From assembly GCF_018070325.1 (NCBI RefSeq), contig NZ_JAGPXY010000040.1:1-57141 (forward strand): DNA of 57,141 nt. The letters run 5' to 3'. Position 1 is the stretch's first letter. Every line of letters starts with the position of its first letter. A program made the position numbers and the translations under genes. Source of the stretch: Micromonospora sp. H61 (lineage in GTDB: Bacteria > Actinomycetota > Actinomycetes > Mycobacteriales > Micromonosporaceae). The notes under the pieces were generated by a model that was given only the letters and a program-made list of their open reading frames with translations, was not told the DNA's origin and ran no database searches. This document shows, one piece after another, positions 1 to 7,580 of the stretch.

Positions 1-236
1 ACCAGGGCGTACCCCTCGGGTGGGCCCCACGCCCCGTCCGGGCGCTGACTGCGCAGCAGGAACGCGATCCGCTGGTGGTGCCCGGTCAGCCAGGGCGCGA
101 CGGCGACCAGCCGCCCGGTCTCGTACACCGACGCGGCGACCTGCCCCCACGGCCGCAGACCAAGGCCGGCGATCAACTCGCGGGCGGCCTCGGCGACCGG
201 GTCGGCGGCGAGCACCCGGGTGGCGCGCTCACTCAT
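1..236 (-). CDS. class II diterpene cyclase (copalyl diphosphate synthase-like), N-terminal part only
   Basis: Runs off the left edge; only about 78 N-terminal residues are present, starting MSERATRVLAADP. The segment with SVYETGR, followed by LLRSQRPDGAWG, matches the start of bacterial class II cyclases (QxxDGSWG-type repeat). The catalytic DxDD motif would lie outside the window. The ATG at 236 overlaps the stop of the upstream terpene synthase (ATGAGTGA), so the two are translationally coupled. In the family, the enzyme protonates geranylgeranyl diphosphate to a copalyl-type diphosphate that the class I partner then ionises. A squalene-hopene-type cyclase is less likely given the class I neighbour. 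Confidence 0.75.
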   Translation of the reverse strand, partial: MSERATRVLAADPVAEAARELIAGLGLRPWGQVAASVYETGRLVAVAPWLTGHHQRIAFLLRSQRPDGAWGPPEGYAL

Positions 237-1146
237 CGCGCGCCCCCCAGAAGTCCGACAGTTGGTAGAAGCCGCCGGTGAAGGAGATCTGCCGGTTGAG
301 GTAGTCCGCCTGGCGGGGGCACCGCTCGGCGAGGGCGGCCAAGTCCCCGCGGGACCGGGCGGTCAGCTCGGCCAACCGGTCGTGCACCTGCGCCGGGTCG
401 TCGACCAGCGAGAGGGCGTTCAGGTCACCCCACTCGGCGTCGCGCTTCTGCGTGGCGAGGTCGTTGACCAGCCGCAGCACCCGCTGCACGCCACGTCCGG
501 CGTCCAGCAGGTCGGTCAACTGGGCGAGGGTCTTCTCGTCGCCGGTGGCTATCCAGTGGGTGACGTTGACAAAGGAACAGGCGAGGTTGTCGGCGTTGTC
601 CAGGTAGCGGTTCAGGTCCGGCAGGCGCCGGCCGGTGGTCGGGTCGGTCGGCAGGTGCTTCCAGTCCCACTCCCGCGCCACGGCGGCGAGCATCCGGGCC
701 AGCTCGTCGCGCCAGATCGGGCGCAGCCGGGCGAACGCCGGCACGGTGGCCAGTTCGTCGCGCAGGTCGGCCAGCAGCCGGGCCAGGTGTCGCCCCGGTG
801 GGGGCACCGCGCCGTCGGCCACCGCCAGGCAGTCGTTCACCACGTGCCGGACGTCGTCCACGGACCGGGCGAGGTAGTCGACCTGCCAGTCGGCCGCGAA
901 GACCCAGAGCAGGGTACGCGTGGTGATCCGCAGTTCCGCGGCGGTGTGCCACGGCGCGGTGAAGGCGATGGCGGTGGCCACCGAGCTGAGCATCGCCGGG
1001 TCGAACGGCGCGGCGTCGAACAGCTCCGGGTAAGCGGCGGTGACGTCCTGGAGGTCGCGTACGCCCCGCACGGCGAGCGCACACACCCGGCCCTGTTCGG
1101 CGACCGCGTCCTGACCGGCTCGCGCCGGTCGCGGGGTCTCCGTCAC
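229..1146 (-). CDS. class I terpene (diterpene) synthase
   Basis: 305 residues from a GTG that overlaps the P450 stop (GTGA). The C-terminal metal-binding motif is clear: N228-D229-x-x-T232-x-x-x-D236 inside RLVNDLATQKRD, an NSE/DTE-type Mg2+ site. The first Asp-rich motif is atypical: D86-W-Q-V-D90 in place of DDxxD. The WDWKH and LPDLNRYLDNADN segments also resemble actinobacterial diterpene synthases. It probably ionises the copalyl diphosphate made by the next gene. I recall a Salinispora arenicola operon of the same composition being reported to make an isopimaradiene-type alcohol; the product here is unknown. Confidence 0.8.
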   Translation of the reverse strand: MTETPRPARAGQDAVAEQGRVCALAVRGVRDLQDVTAAYPELFDAAPFDPAMLSSVATAIAFTAPWHTAAELRITTRTLLWVFAADWQVDYLARSVDDVRHVVNDCLAVADGAVPPPGRHLARLLADLRDELATVPAFARLRPIWRDELARMLAAVAREWDWKHLPTDPTTGRRLPDLNRYLDNADNLACSFVNVTHWIATGDEKTLAQLTDLLDAGRGVQRVLRLVNDLATQKRDAEWGDLNALSLVDDPAQVHDRLAELTARSRGDLAALAERCPRQADYLNRQISFTGGFYQLSDFWGARDE

Positions 1147-2534
1147 GATGCGACCGGGCGCTCGACCGGGGTGAGGATGACCTCGGCCCGCTGCTTGGGT
1201 TGCAGCGAGGCGCCCATCCGAGGGGTGAGGTCGACCGGTTCGCGCAGCCGGAAGCGGTAGCGGCTCAGCACGGTGCTGACGATGAGCTGTGCCTCCAGCA
1301 GGAACAGGTACTGCCCGAGGCACTGGTGCGGGCCTCCGCCGAACGGGAAGTAGGAGTAGCGGTAGCGGCGCCGGGGCAGCTCCGGCGCGAACCGCTCCGG
1401 GTCGAAGAGCGCCGGGTCGGTCCAGAACGTCGACATCCGCTGGGTGACGTACGGGCTGACCAGCACGGTGCCGCCGGCCTTGATCCGCACCCCGCCCAAC
1501 ACGTCGTCGCCGACCGCGGTGCGCGGGATCATCCAGCCGGCCGGGTAGAGCCGCAGCATCTCGTCGAGCACCATCCGGCCGTAGCGCAGTTGGGGCAGGT
1601 GCTCGCGGCCGACCCGTTCGACGCCGACCACCCGTTCGATCTCGTCGGTCATCCGCTCGGCCACGTCGGGCCGGGACGCCAGGACCGGCCAGAGCCAGGA
1701 GAGCAGGGCGATGGTGGTCTCGGTGGCGGTGGAGAACATCGCGACCACGTCGCCGCGGATCGCGTACTCGTCGGGTTCGCTGCCGTCGGCGCGCGGCCGG
1801 CAGAGCGTGGAGATGATGTCGTCGCCGTCGGTGGGATGGGCCCGGGCCTCCCGGATGATCGGCAGCACCACCTCGTCGATGGCGCGCACCGCGTCGCGGA
1901 AGCGCCGGTCGCCGGGCATCGGCACCCCGTACGGCACGGCGGGCATCAGCAGCCGGGGGAGCATCGCGGTGGTGACGGTGTCCAGCGCGGCGCTGACCCG
2001 CAGGGCATCGGAGACCGAGATCCGGTCGGCGAAGAGCACCCGCATTGTGGTGCGCAGGACGATCCGGGTCAGCTCGGCGCCGCCGTCGATCGGGCGACCG
2101 GCGAGGGCCGGTTCGAGCCACTCGTCGACCGCCTCGTTGATCGCCTCGGCCATCTTGCCGACGAGCGTCTCGGCCCGCTTGGCGGTGAACAACGGTTGCA
2201 GCGCGCCTCGGCTGGACTCCCAGATCTCACCCTCGGCGACCAGGATGGCGTCACCCACGATTCGACGCACGGGTCGCCAGAGCAACCCGTCGCCGTCCCG
2301 GGTGTAGTTGGCAACGTTGTCCCGCAGGACGCGTTGCAGGTGCTCAGGATGGCTGACCAGATAGGGGCGGAACGAGCCGAGGTTGAGCCGGATGACGTCG
2401 CCGTCGGCGTCCTGCGCGAAGTCGACGAGCGCGCCCAGCGGATCGCGGACCAGTGCCGGCAGAGCGCGTCGTAACGGGATTGTCCGGGGCTCGGTGCTGA
2501 CGGTGGCGGGGCGTGCCTCGGACACCTGTGACAT
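1143..2534 (-). CDS. cytochrome P450, diterpene-tailoring
   Basis: 463 residues with all P450 signatures: I-helix FSTATETTIALLSW (the usual AGxxT is varied), ExxR in DEMLRLYP, and the heme loop FPFGGGPHQCLG with the cysteine ligand near residue 405. No redox-partner domain is fused, so a separate ferredoxin is needed. The ATG at 2534 follows GAGGAG by 10 nt. First gene of the operon; its stop overlaps the terpene synthase GTG. By context it hydroxylates the diterpene made by its neighbours (inference); the CYP family name cannot be fixed from sequence reading alone. Confidence 0.9.
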   Translation of the reverse strand: MSQVSEARPATVSTEPRTIPLRRALPALVRDPLGALVDFAQDADGDVIRLNLGSFRPYLVSHPEHLQRVLRDNVANYTRDGDGLLWRPVRRIVGDAILVAEGEIWESSRGALQPLFTAKRAETLVGKMAEAINEAVDEWLEPALAGRPIDGGAELTRIVLRTTMRVLFADRISVSDALRVSAALDTVTTAMLPRLLMPAVPYGVPMPGDRRFRDAVRAIDEVVLPIIREARAHPTDGDDIISTLCRPRADGSEPDEYAIRGDVVAMFSTATETTIALLSWLWPVLASRPDVAERMTDEIERVVGVERVGREHLPQLRYGRMVLDEMLRLYPAGWMIPRTAVGDDVLGGVRIKAGGTVLVSPYVTQRMSTFWTDPALFDPERFAPELPRRRYRYSYFPFGGGPHQCLGQYLFLLEAQLIVSTVLSRYRFRLREPVDLTPRMGASLQPKQRAEVILTPVERPVAS

Positions 2535-2925
2535 CGAACCACATCTCCTCGTCGTCCCGCCGACCGCAGCGGTCCACTTCGGTCGGGCAGGTTGATGAAA
2601 CTTTCACCTTCTGGGCCGACGGAAGCATCTCACCAAACGAGGGGCACCTCCAGACTTGCGGACGACGCAATTTCCATCTAAGCGCACGCACACTCATCGA
2701 TGTTTTCACCGCACGCAGATCCTGAGTGGATATTCAGGAACGACACCAGGCCGGGTGCGCCGACGACCACGCGCGCTGGACGAAGCGGCCGCGTGCCGCC
2801 GATCTGACCGCCGCATCGGCACCGGACGGGCGGCCCCGGGTTGGCCGGTGCGGGTCGGTGACATGGGACGCACCGGTACCCCCGAATCCGGGCGATGCCC
2901 GGCACCCTGTGCCAGGCTCTGTGAC
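2535..2925. other. 391-nt intergenic region between divergent genes
   Basis: Holds the promoters of the P450 operon (minus) and of the DUF2630 gene (plus). It is more AT-rich than its surroundings. A short palindrome TGAAACTTTCA lies at 2596-2606, about 60 nt upstream of the P450 start, and a 6-bp inverted repeat lies at 2720-2739. No convincing reading frame was seen on either strand. Confidence 0.5.
2720..2739. promoter_or_regulatory. inverted repeat TCCTGA-N8-TCAGGA, possible operator
   Basis: Perfect 6-bp arms separated by 8 nt in the intergenic region upstream of the diterpene operon. It could be a dimeric regulator site; no regulator gene for the operon is visible in the window. This is weak evidence on its own. 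Confidence 0.3.
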
Positions 2926-3174
2926 ATGGACGACAAGACCATCCTGAACCGGATCTCCGAGCTGGTCGACGAGGAACACAGGCTGCGTGCCGACGCCCAG
3001 GCCCACGAGTCGGGCACCGAGGGCGAGACCAGCGAACGACTGCGCGCACTGGAGGAGTCCCTCGACCAGTGCTGGGACCTGCTGCGCCGCCGACGGGCCG
3101 CCCGGGAGACCCACAGCGATCCGGACGCCCAGGGCGAACGCCCCAAGCCCGAGGTGGAGCGCTACCTGCAATAG
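2926..3174 (+). CDS. DUF2630 family small protein
   Basis: 82 residues, starting MDDKTILNRISELVDEE. Charged and almost entirely helical, with a heptad-like Leu pattern and a C-terminal PEVERYL end typical of DUF2630, a short actinobacterial family of unknown function. The ATG at 2926 follows CAGGCT by 7 nt, so the mRNA may be leaderless. No signal peptide or membrane segment. Stands alone, convergent with the RIO kinase gene. Confidence 0.8.
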   Translation: MDDKTILNRISELVDEEHRLRADAQAHESGTEGETSERLRALEESLDQCWDLLRRRRAARETHSDPDAQGERPKPEVERYLQ

Positions 3175-3218
3175 CCGACGTGGCGGGTCGGGGGGTGTGG
3201 CCGCCCGACCCGCTCCGA

Positions 3219-4148
3219 TCAGCGCAGGCCCGCCTCGTGCAGCAGCTCTCCGGTCAACATGCCGGGGTCCACCTGCTCGGCGGGGAGACCCCGGGCCGCG
3301 AACCAGGCGCCGACCACCCGCACATCGCGGGCCAGGAACTCCGGCCCCTGCGGGTTCGCCACCACGTCGACTACCTGCGGCAGGTCGATCACGACCAGCC
3401 GACCCTGGTGCACGAGCAGGTTGTACGGCGACAGGTCGCCGTGCGCGTAGCCGGCCCGCGCCAGCACCCGCAGCGCCTCCACCAGTTGGGCCCACAGGTC
3501 ACGCAGCTCGGTCGGGCCCGGCCGCAGTTGGGCCAGCCGGGGTGCCGCCTCCCCCGACTCGGCGTCACCGACGAACTCCAGCATCAGCTCGGTGCCCCGC
3601 AACTGCACCGGGTACGGCACGGCGATCCGGTCGTGCCCGGCGCCGATCTCCCAGAGCCGGCTGAGCGCGGCGAACTCGGCCGCCGCCCACTGCCCGGCGA
3701 TCATCTGCCGGCCGAACGCCGTCCGGCCGGCCATCGCCCGGTTCTCCCGGGACCGGCGCACCCGACGGCCCTCCAGGTAGCCGGCATCGCGGTGGAACAA
3801 CCGGTGCTCGGGATCGCGGTAGCGTTTCACAGCGAGCAGGCAGGACCGGTCGGTGTCCGGCACGGCCCGACGGACCAGGTGGACGTCCGCCTCCTTGCCG
3901 GTCTTCAACACACCCAGCTCGCTGTCCTTGGCGGCCAACTCGGTGACCAGCCAGGCGGGGTGCGGCTGTGGCCCGTGCACGGCGTCGTCCCAGGACGACC
4001 AGCGCTCGGCGGTGTCCGGGTCAGGCTCGCTGTCCGGGTCTGCGAGCGGCTCGGTGGGCCGCCCGCGCTTCAGAAACTGCGGTTCGTCGTCGTCGAAGCG
4101 GCTCTTGCCGCGGCGGCGCTCGAGCGCCGGAAGGTCATGATCGCGCAC
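3219..4148 (-). CDS. RIO1-like serine protein kinase
   Basis: About 309 residues from GTG at 4148 (AAGGGA about 11 nt upstream); an ATG at 4259 is in frame but adds a low-complexity N-terminus that looks spurious. The RIO fold is readable in order: ATP loop VLKTGKEADVHL, the Lys of LLAVKRYRD, catalytic HGDLSPYNLLV (Asp and Asn), and the metal Asp in VVIDLPQVVD. The acidic Arg/Lys-rich N-terminal linker is not conserved. Archaeal and eukaryotic RIO1 proteins act in small-subunit ribosome maturation; the role of bacterial members is not established. Single gene, convergent with DUF2630. Confidence 0.85.
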   Translation of the reverse strand: MRDHDLPALERRRGKSRFDDDEPQFLKRGRPTEPLADPDSEPDPDTAERWSSWDDAVHGPQPHPAWLVTELAAKDSELGVLKTGKEADVHLVRRAVPDTDRSCLLAVKRYRDPEHRLFHRDAGYLEGRRVRRSRENRAMAGRTAFGRQMIAGQWAAAEFAALSRLWEIGAGHDRIAVPYPVQLRGTELMLEFVGDAESGEAAPRLAQLRPGPTELRDLWAQLVEALRVLARAGYAHGDLSPYNLLVHQGRLVVIDLPQVVDVVANPQGPEFLARDVRVVGAWFAARGLPAEQVDPGMLTGELLHEAGLR

Positions 4149-4358
4149 TGTGGTGAGGTTCCCTTGGTCGAGGCTGAGATAGGCAGCTGGAAGCGACCTG
4201 CGAAGACGGCCATGACCGACCCCCTCTCCTCGACCGGGCACACGCCCGGGATGCACCATGCGCGGACAATGCTCGTACCACCACGTCCGCCGGTCAACCG
4301 AATTACCGAGCCGCCACCCGAACGGCCGCTCCGACCCACGGCCGGCAGCGCGGAGCCT

Positions 4359-5003
4359 TCAGCGGGCCAGCACGGTGGCGACCGCGGCGATCAACCCGTC
4401 CACCGTGCGGCTCGGCGCGAACCGGACGTCCGACCAGGTGCGCCCCCGGTGCAGCCAGACGCTGGGCAGCCCGACGGCGGCGGCGCCGCCGATGTCCGCC
4501 TCCGGGCTGTCGCCGATCACCCACGCCCCCCGCAGCGGCATCCGGACCCGCTGGGCGGCGAGCGCGAAGATTCTCGGGTTGGGTTTGCTGACGCCGGCCT
4601 CTTCGGAGATCACCCAGTCCGCGACGTACTGGTCCAGCCCGGTCTGGCGAATCTTGGCGTCCTCGACGCGTACGGTGCCGTTGCAGACCACCACCGGCAC
4701 CCAGCCGGCGTCGTCGGCGATCCGTAGCGCGCAGGCGGTCAGCGGGTCGAGCCGGGTCTGCGCCACCACCCCGTCGTGCAGCTCCTCGACCAGGTCGATC
4801 GAGGGAATCCGCAGCTCGTAACGGTCCCGGATGGCGTCGGCGAGATCCCAGCGGTCGGTCAGACCGTCGGCGTCGATCGAGATCAGCCAGTCGATGTCGG
4901 TGTGGGGCGCGCCGATGCTGTCCAGGAAGCGCTCACCCCAGCGGCGGAACGGCCCGGCCCGATCCAGCAGGGTGTTGTCCAGGTCCAGCAGGAGCAGTGG
5001 CAC
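4359..5003 (-). CDS. HAD-family hydrolase (phosphatase-like)
   Basis: 214 residues. Motif I is LLLDLDNTLLD near residues 4-14 (nucleophile and acid/base Asp), motif II is the Ser/Thr of VVVCNGT, motif III is the Lys of GVSKPNPRIFALAAQR, and motif IV is GDSPEADIGGAAAVG. The helical cap between motifs I and II fits subfamily I (YjjG/phosphoglycolate-phosphatase-like). Substrate unknown; sugar or nucleotide monophosphates are usual. GTG start at 5003 is 6 nt after TAGGGT, supporting a leaderless start exactly here. Confidence 0.85.
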   Translation of the reverse strand: MPLLLLDLDNTLLDRAGPFRRWGERFLDSIGAPHTDIDWLISIDADGLTDRWDLADAIRDRYELRIPSIDLVEELHDGVVAQTRLDPLTACALRIADDAGWVPVVVCNGTVRVEDAKIRQTGLDQYVADWVISEEAGVSKPNPRIFALAAQRVRMPLRGAWVIGDSPEADIGGAAAVGLPSVWLHRGRTWSDVRFAPSRTVDGLIAAVATVLAR

Positions 5004-5009
5004 TCGGGC

Positions 5010-5015
5010 ACCCTA
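5010..5015 (-). promoter_or_regulatory. -10 box TAGGGT of HAD gene, leaderless
   Basis: TAnnnT hexamer 6 nt before the GTG at 5003, the spacing expected when transcription begins on the start codon. No GGAGG-like sequence precedes the start. Confidence 0.5.
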
Positions 5016-5068
5016 CGGGACCGACGTGTCCGCCAACAGATGCGGCGGGTATCGAGCTGACGAAGGGC

Positions 5069-5929
5069 TCAGCCAGGCATCGACAGCCGCGGGCCGCCCT
5101 GGTCCGACAGCCGATCGACAAGCATCGAGTGTGCCATCCGGGTGGCCGCGAGCACGACGGGATCCAGCGTCGCCACGAGCACCGCAGTGCCGTCGTCCGC
5201 CCCGCGAGCCAGCACCCGCCCCTCGGGGTCGTAGATGGCCGCGCCGCCGTTGAACCGCCACGGGTCGACACCGCCGACCGCGTTGGCGAAGACCACGAAC
5301 ATCGTGTTGTCCAGGGCACGTGCGGCGTAGTAGAGATCCCGGCGGTGCTCGGAGCCGGCCAGGTAACCGCTGGGGCACAGGTAGGCGTGTGCGCCGTCGA
5401 GGGCGGCGGCCCGGCCGTGCTCGGGGAAACAGCCGTCGTAGCAGATGCCCAGCCCGAGCCGCCAGTCGTCGACGAGCAGCGTGGCACCCCGCTCGCCGGG
5501 GGTGAACAGCTCCCGTTCGTCGCCCCACAACTGCTGCTTGTCGTACCCGACCCGCACCTCGCCGGTCCGGTCGACCACCAGCGCCGCGATGGTTCGCCGG
5601 CCGTCCGGGTGCCGGACGGCGGCGCCGACCAGCGCGGTGACGCCGGCCTCGCGCGCCGCGACGCGCAGCGGGTCGAGCCGGGGATCCGCGACCATCCCGG
5701 CCGGATCGGCCGCGACGTCGGTGCCGGCCGGGTCGGCGGCGAGAACCGGCGGGTGGTACGCGCAGAGGAACAACTCGGGCAGGACGGCCACCCGGGCACC
5801 CCGCTCGCCGGCTCGACGGACCAGGTCGGCGGCGACGACCGCGTTGCCGGCGACGTCGCCCGGCGTGGGGGTGGCCTGGACGGTGGCCACTGTCAGCGGG
5901 GAGCTGGGCACTGTGCGGGGCTGGGTCAC
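5069..5929 (-). CDS. carbon-nitrogen hydrolase (nitrilase superfamily)
   Basis: 286 residues, GTG start. The Glu-Lys-Cys triad is visible: E in VLPELFLCAY, K in GYDKQQLWGD, C in GICYDGCFPEHGR. A second Glu in the C-terminal part of the active site fits the omega-amidase/deaminated-glutathione-amidase side of the superfamily rather than true nitrilases, but the substrate is not readable. It acts in the cytoplasm on a small amide. Divergent from the TetR gene with a palindrome between the starts, so it may be that regulator's target. TACCAT lies 6 nt before the GTG, consistent with a leaderless transcript. Confidence 0.85.
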   Translation of the reverse strand: MTQPRTVPSSPLTVATVQATPTPGDVAGNAVVAADLVRRAGERGARVAVLPELFLCAYHPPVLAADPAGTDVAADPAGMVADPRLDPLRVAAREAGVTALVGAAVRHPDGRRTIAALVVDRTGEVRVGYDKQQLWGDERELFTPGERGATLLVDDWRLGLGICYDGCFPEHGRAAALDGAHAYLCPSGYLAGSEHRRDLYYAARALDNTMFVVFANAVGGVDPWRFNGGAAIYDPEGRVLARGADDGTAVLVATLDPVVLAATRMAHSMLVDRLSDQGGPRLSMPG

Positions 5930-5935
5930 CGAGCG

Positions 5936-5941
5936 ATGGTA
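5936..5941 (-). promoter_or_regulatory. -10 box TACCAT of nitrilase gene, leaderless
   Basis: TAnnnT hexamer 6 nt from the GTG start codon. A -35 placed 17 nt further upstream would fall on the palindrome at 5955-5974, so a protein bound there could block this promoter. Confidence 0.5.
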
Positions 5942-5954
5942 GTCGGCGACATCC

Positions 5955-5974
5955 CAAGCCGTACGTACGGTTTG
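5955..5974. promoter_or_regulatory. 20-bp palindrome, probable TetR operator
   Basis: The core CCGTACGTACGG (5959-5970) is a perfect 12-bp palindrome; outer CAA/TTG arms extend it to 20 bp with one mismatched pair. It lies between divergent nitrilase and TetR genes, 33 nt upstream of the regulator's GTG and over the likely nitrilase -35, a normal place for autoregulation by a TetR dimer. Confidence 0.55.
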
Positions 5975-6006
5975 CATGCCCCGGGATGACCTGCAACGAT
6001 CGACGT

Positions 6007-6579
6007 GTGCCCAGAGTAAGCCAGGACCAGCTCGACGCTCGCCGGCAGGAGATCCTCGCCGCGGCCCGGGCGTGTTTCGCCCGGCTCGGCTACGAGGGGG
6101 CGACCGTACGCCGCCTCGAGGAGGCCACCGGCCTGTCCCGTGGCGCGATCTTCCACCACTTCCGCGACAAGGACTCGCTCTTCCTCGCCGTCGCCGAGGA
6201 CGACGCCGCGGCGATGGTCGAGACGGTGGCCCGCAACGGCCTGGTGCAGGTGATGCGCGATCTGCTCGCCCGCGCCGTCTCGCCGGACACCACCGGCTGG
6301 CTGGGCAGCCAACTGGAGGTCTCCCGGCGGCTGCGCACCGACCCGGCGTTCGCCCGACGGTGGGCGGAGCGGTCCGCCGCGATAGCGGAGGCGACCCGGG
6401 ACCGGCTGGCCCGCCAGCGCGACGCCGGAGTGCTGCGCGAGGACGTACCGATCGACGTGCTGGCCCAGTTCCTGGAGTTGGCCTACGACGGCCTGGTGCT
6501 GCACCTGGCGATGGGCCGACCGGCCGGTGACCTGGGCCCGGTGCTCGACCTCGTCGAGGAGGCGGTCCGCCGCCACTGA
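6007..6579 (+). CDS. TetR-family regulator (AcnR-like)
   Basis: 190 residues from GTG 6007; an ATG at 5986 is in frame but adds residues homologues lack, and sits closer to the operator. The N-terminal HTH reads LDARRQEILAAARACFARLG then GATVRRLEEATGLSRGAIFHHFRDKDSLF, the full TetR_N signature. The rest is the helical ligand domain. The N-terminus closely resembles the actinobacterial AcnR group that, as I recall, represses aconitase in corynebacteria and is encoded beside acn in mycobacteria. No acn gene is here, so the target may be elsewhere or may be the divergent nitrilase. Confidence 0.85.
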   Translation: MPRVSQDQLDARRQEILAAARACFARLGYEGATVRRLEEATGLSRGAIFHHFRDKDSLFLAVAEDDAAAMVETVARNGLVQVMRDLLARAVSPDTTGWLGSQLEVSRRLRTDPAFARRWAERSAAIAEATRDRLARQRDAGVLREDVPIDVLAQFLELAYDGLVLHLAMGRPAGDLGPVLDLVEEAVRRH

Positions 6580-6659
6580 CACGCGCACACCGGCCGGAAG
6601 CCCGTGGCGAGGCTGCTCCACAATGGGGCCGCCGATCCCTCCGGTGACAGGAGCAGTCG

Positions 6660-7580
6660 ATGAACGTCCACGCCGCGTCCGGCGACACCTGGGGCATCTC
6701 CGGCCCGACCTTCCTCCGGTACTACATCGCGGCGGCCATTCTGGTGGTGGCGATCGCGGCGTACTACCGGATCCGCCTGCTGACCGCCCCGGCGCACCCC
6801 ACTCTCGATCCACTCGGAGCGCAGCAGGTCGCGTACCTCAACGGTGGCCCTCAGCTCGCGGTACACGCGGCGCTGGGCGGGCTGCGCGGCGGCGGCGCGG
6901 TCGGCGTACGACCGGACCGCCGGCTGACCACCGTCGGTGCCGCGCCGACCGGGCTCACCCCACTGGATCAGGCCATCCACTGGGCCGCCCACCAGCACTC
7001 CCGGGTCCGGGACCTGCCGCAGGACGAGCGCGTACGCACCGCGTTGGATCAGATCCGCAACGGCCTGGAGCAGCGTGGACTGCTGACGAACGACGCGCAG
7101 CGTGCCCGCGCCCGCCGCTGGAGCCGGTTCCTGCTGGCCCTGCTGGGCCTCGGCATGCTCCGGCTGATCTCCGGCCTGTTCAGCGGTCGCCCGGTGGGTT
7201 ACCTGCTGCTCACCCTGGCGGTGCTCCTCGGCGCCGCCCTGCTGCTGGGCCGGGCACCCGTCCGCACCCGGGCCGGTCGCGCCGCCCTCCGTTCCGTCCG
7301 CGGCGAGCACACCCACCTCGCGCCGGCCTCCGCGCCCGCCTACGCCACGTACGGGGCGGCCGGCGCGGCGATGGGCGTGGCCCTGTACGGCACCGCCTCG
7401 CTCTGGGCTCTCGACCCGGGCTTCGCCGAGCAGGCCGAGATTCAGCGCCAGGCCCTCTCCGGCAACGGCGGATGGACGGGCGGGTCCGACGGATCGTCCG
7501 GTGGCGGAGGCGACAGCTCCGGTGGGGACGGCGGCGGTGGAGGCGGCGGGTGCGGGGGCGGCGGCGGGTGCGGCGGATGA
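6660..7580 (+). CDS. TIGR04222-type membrane protein with Gly/Ser/Cys-rich tail
   Basis: 306 residues; ATG follows GGAG. Segments: helix 18-36 (likely TM1), soluble helical part about 45-150, TM helices about 155-173 and 178-197, a weaker hydrophobic stretch 229-250, then a tail from about 268 made almost only of Gly, Ser, Asp and two cysteines (C298, C304, each inside GGGCGG). The layout is that of TIGR04222 proteins. Its stop overlaps the start of a DUF692 (MNIO) gene and then a DUF2063-like gene follows. MNIO enzymes modify Cys or Asp in peptide tails, so the tail is a plausible substrate (inference). Confidence 0.8.
   Translation: MNVHAASGDTWGISGPTFLRYYIAAAILVVAIAAYYRIRLLTAPAHPTLDPLGAQQVAYLNGGPQLAVHAALGGLRGGGAVGVRPDRRLTTVGAAPTGLTPLDQAIHWAAHQHSRVRDLPQDERVRTALDQIRNGLEQRGLLTNDAQRARARRWSRFLLALLGLGMLRLISGLFSGRPVGYLLLTLAVLLGAALLLGRAPVRTRAGRAALRSVRGEHTHLAPASAPAYATYGAAGAAMGVALYGTASLWALDPGFAEQAEIQRQALSGNGGWTGGSDGSSGGGGDSSGGDGGGGGGGCGGGGGCGG

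Noticed and set aside
220..1260. Long plus-strand frame opposite the terpene synthase
   Set aside because: Antisense shadow of a gene with clear motifs; composition is Gly/Val/Arg-rich with no domain.
229..2121. 630-residue minus-strand frame across the terpene synthase and P450
   Set aside because: Its upper half is the P450 read out of frame (Arg/Gly-rich, no motifs). Only the lower half is coding, and it begins at GTG 1146 overlapping the P450 stop.
4149..4259. N-terminal extension of the RIO kinase
   Set aside because: Low-complexity, not in the family, and GTG 4148 has a suitable upstream AAGGGA.
5986..6006. Upstream ATG for the TetR gene
   Set aside because: Adds seven residues absent from homologues, while GTG 6007 begins the conserved N-terminus.
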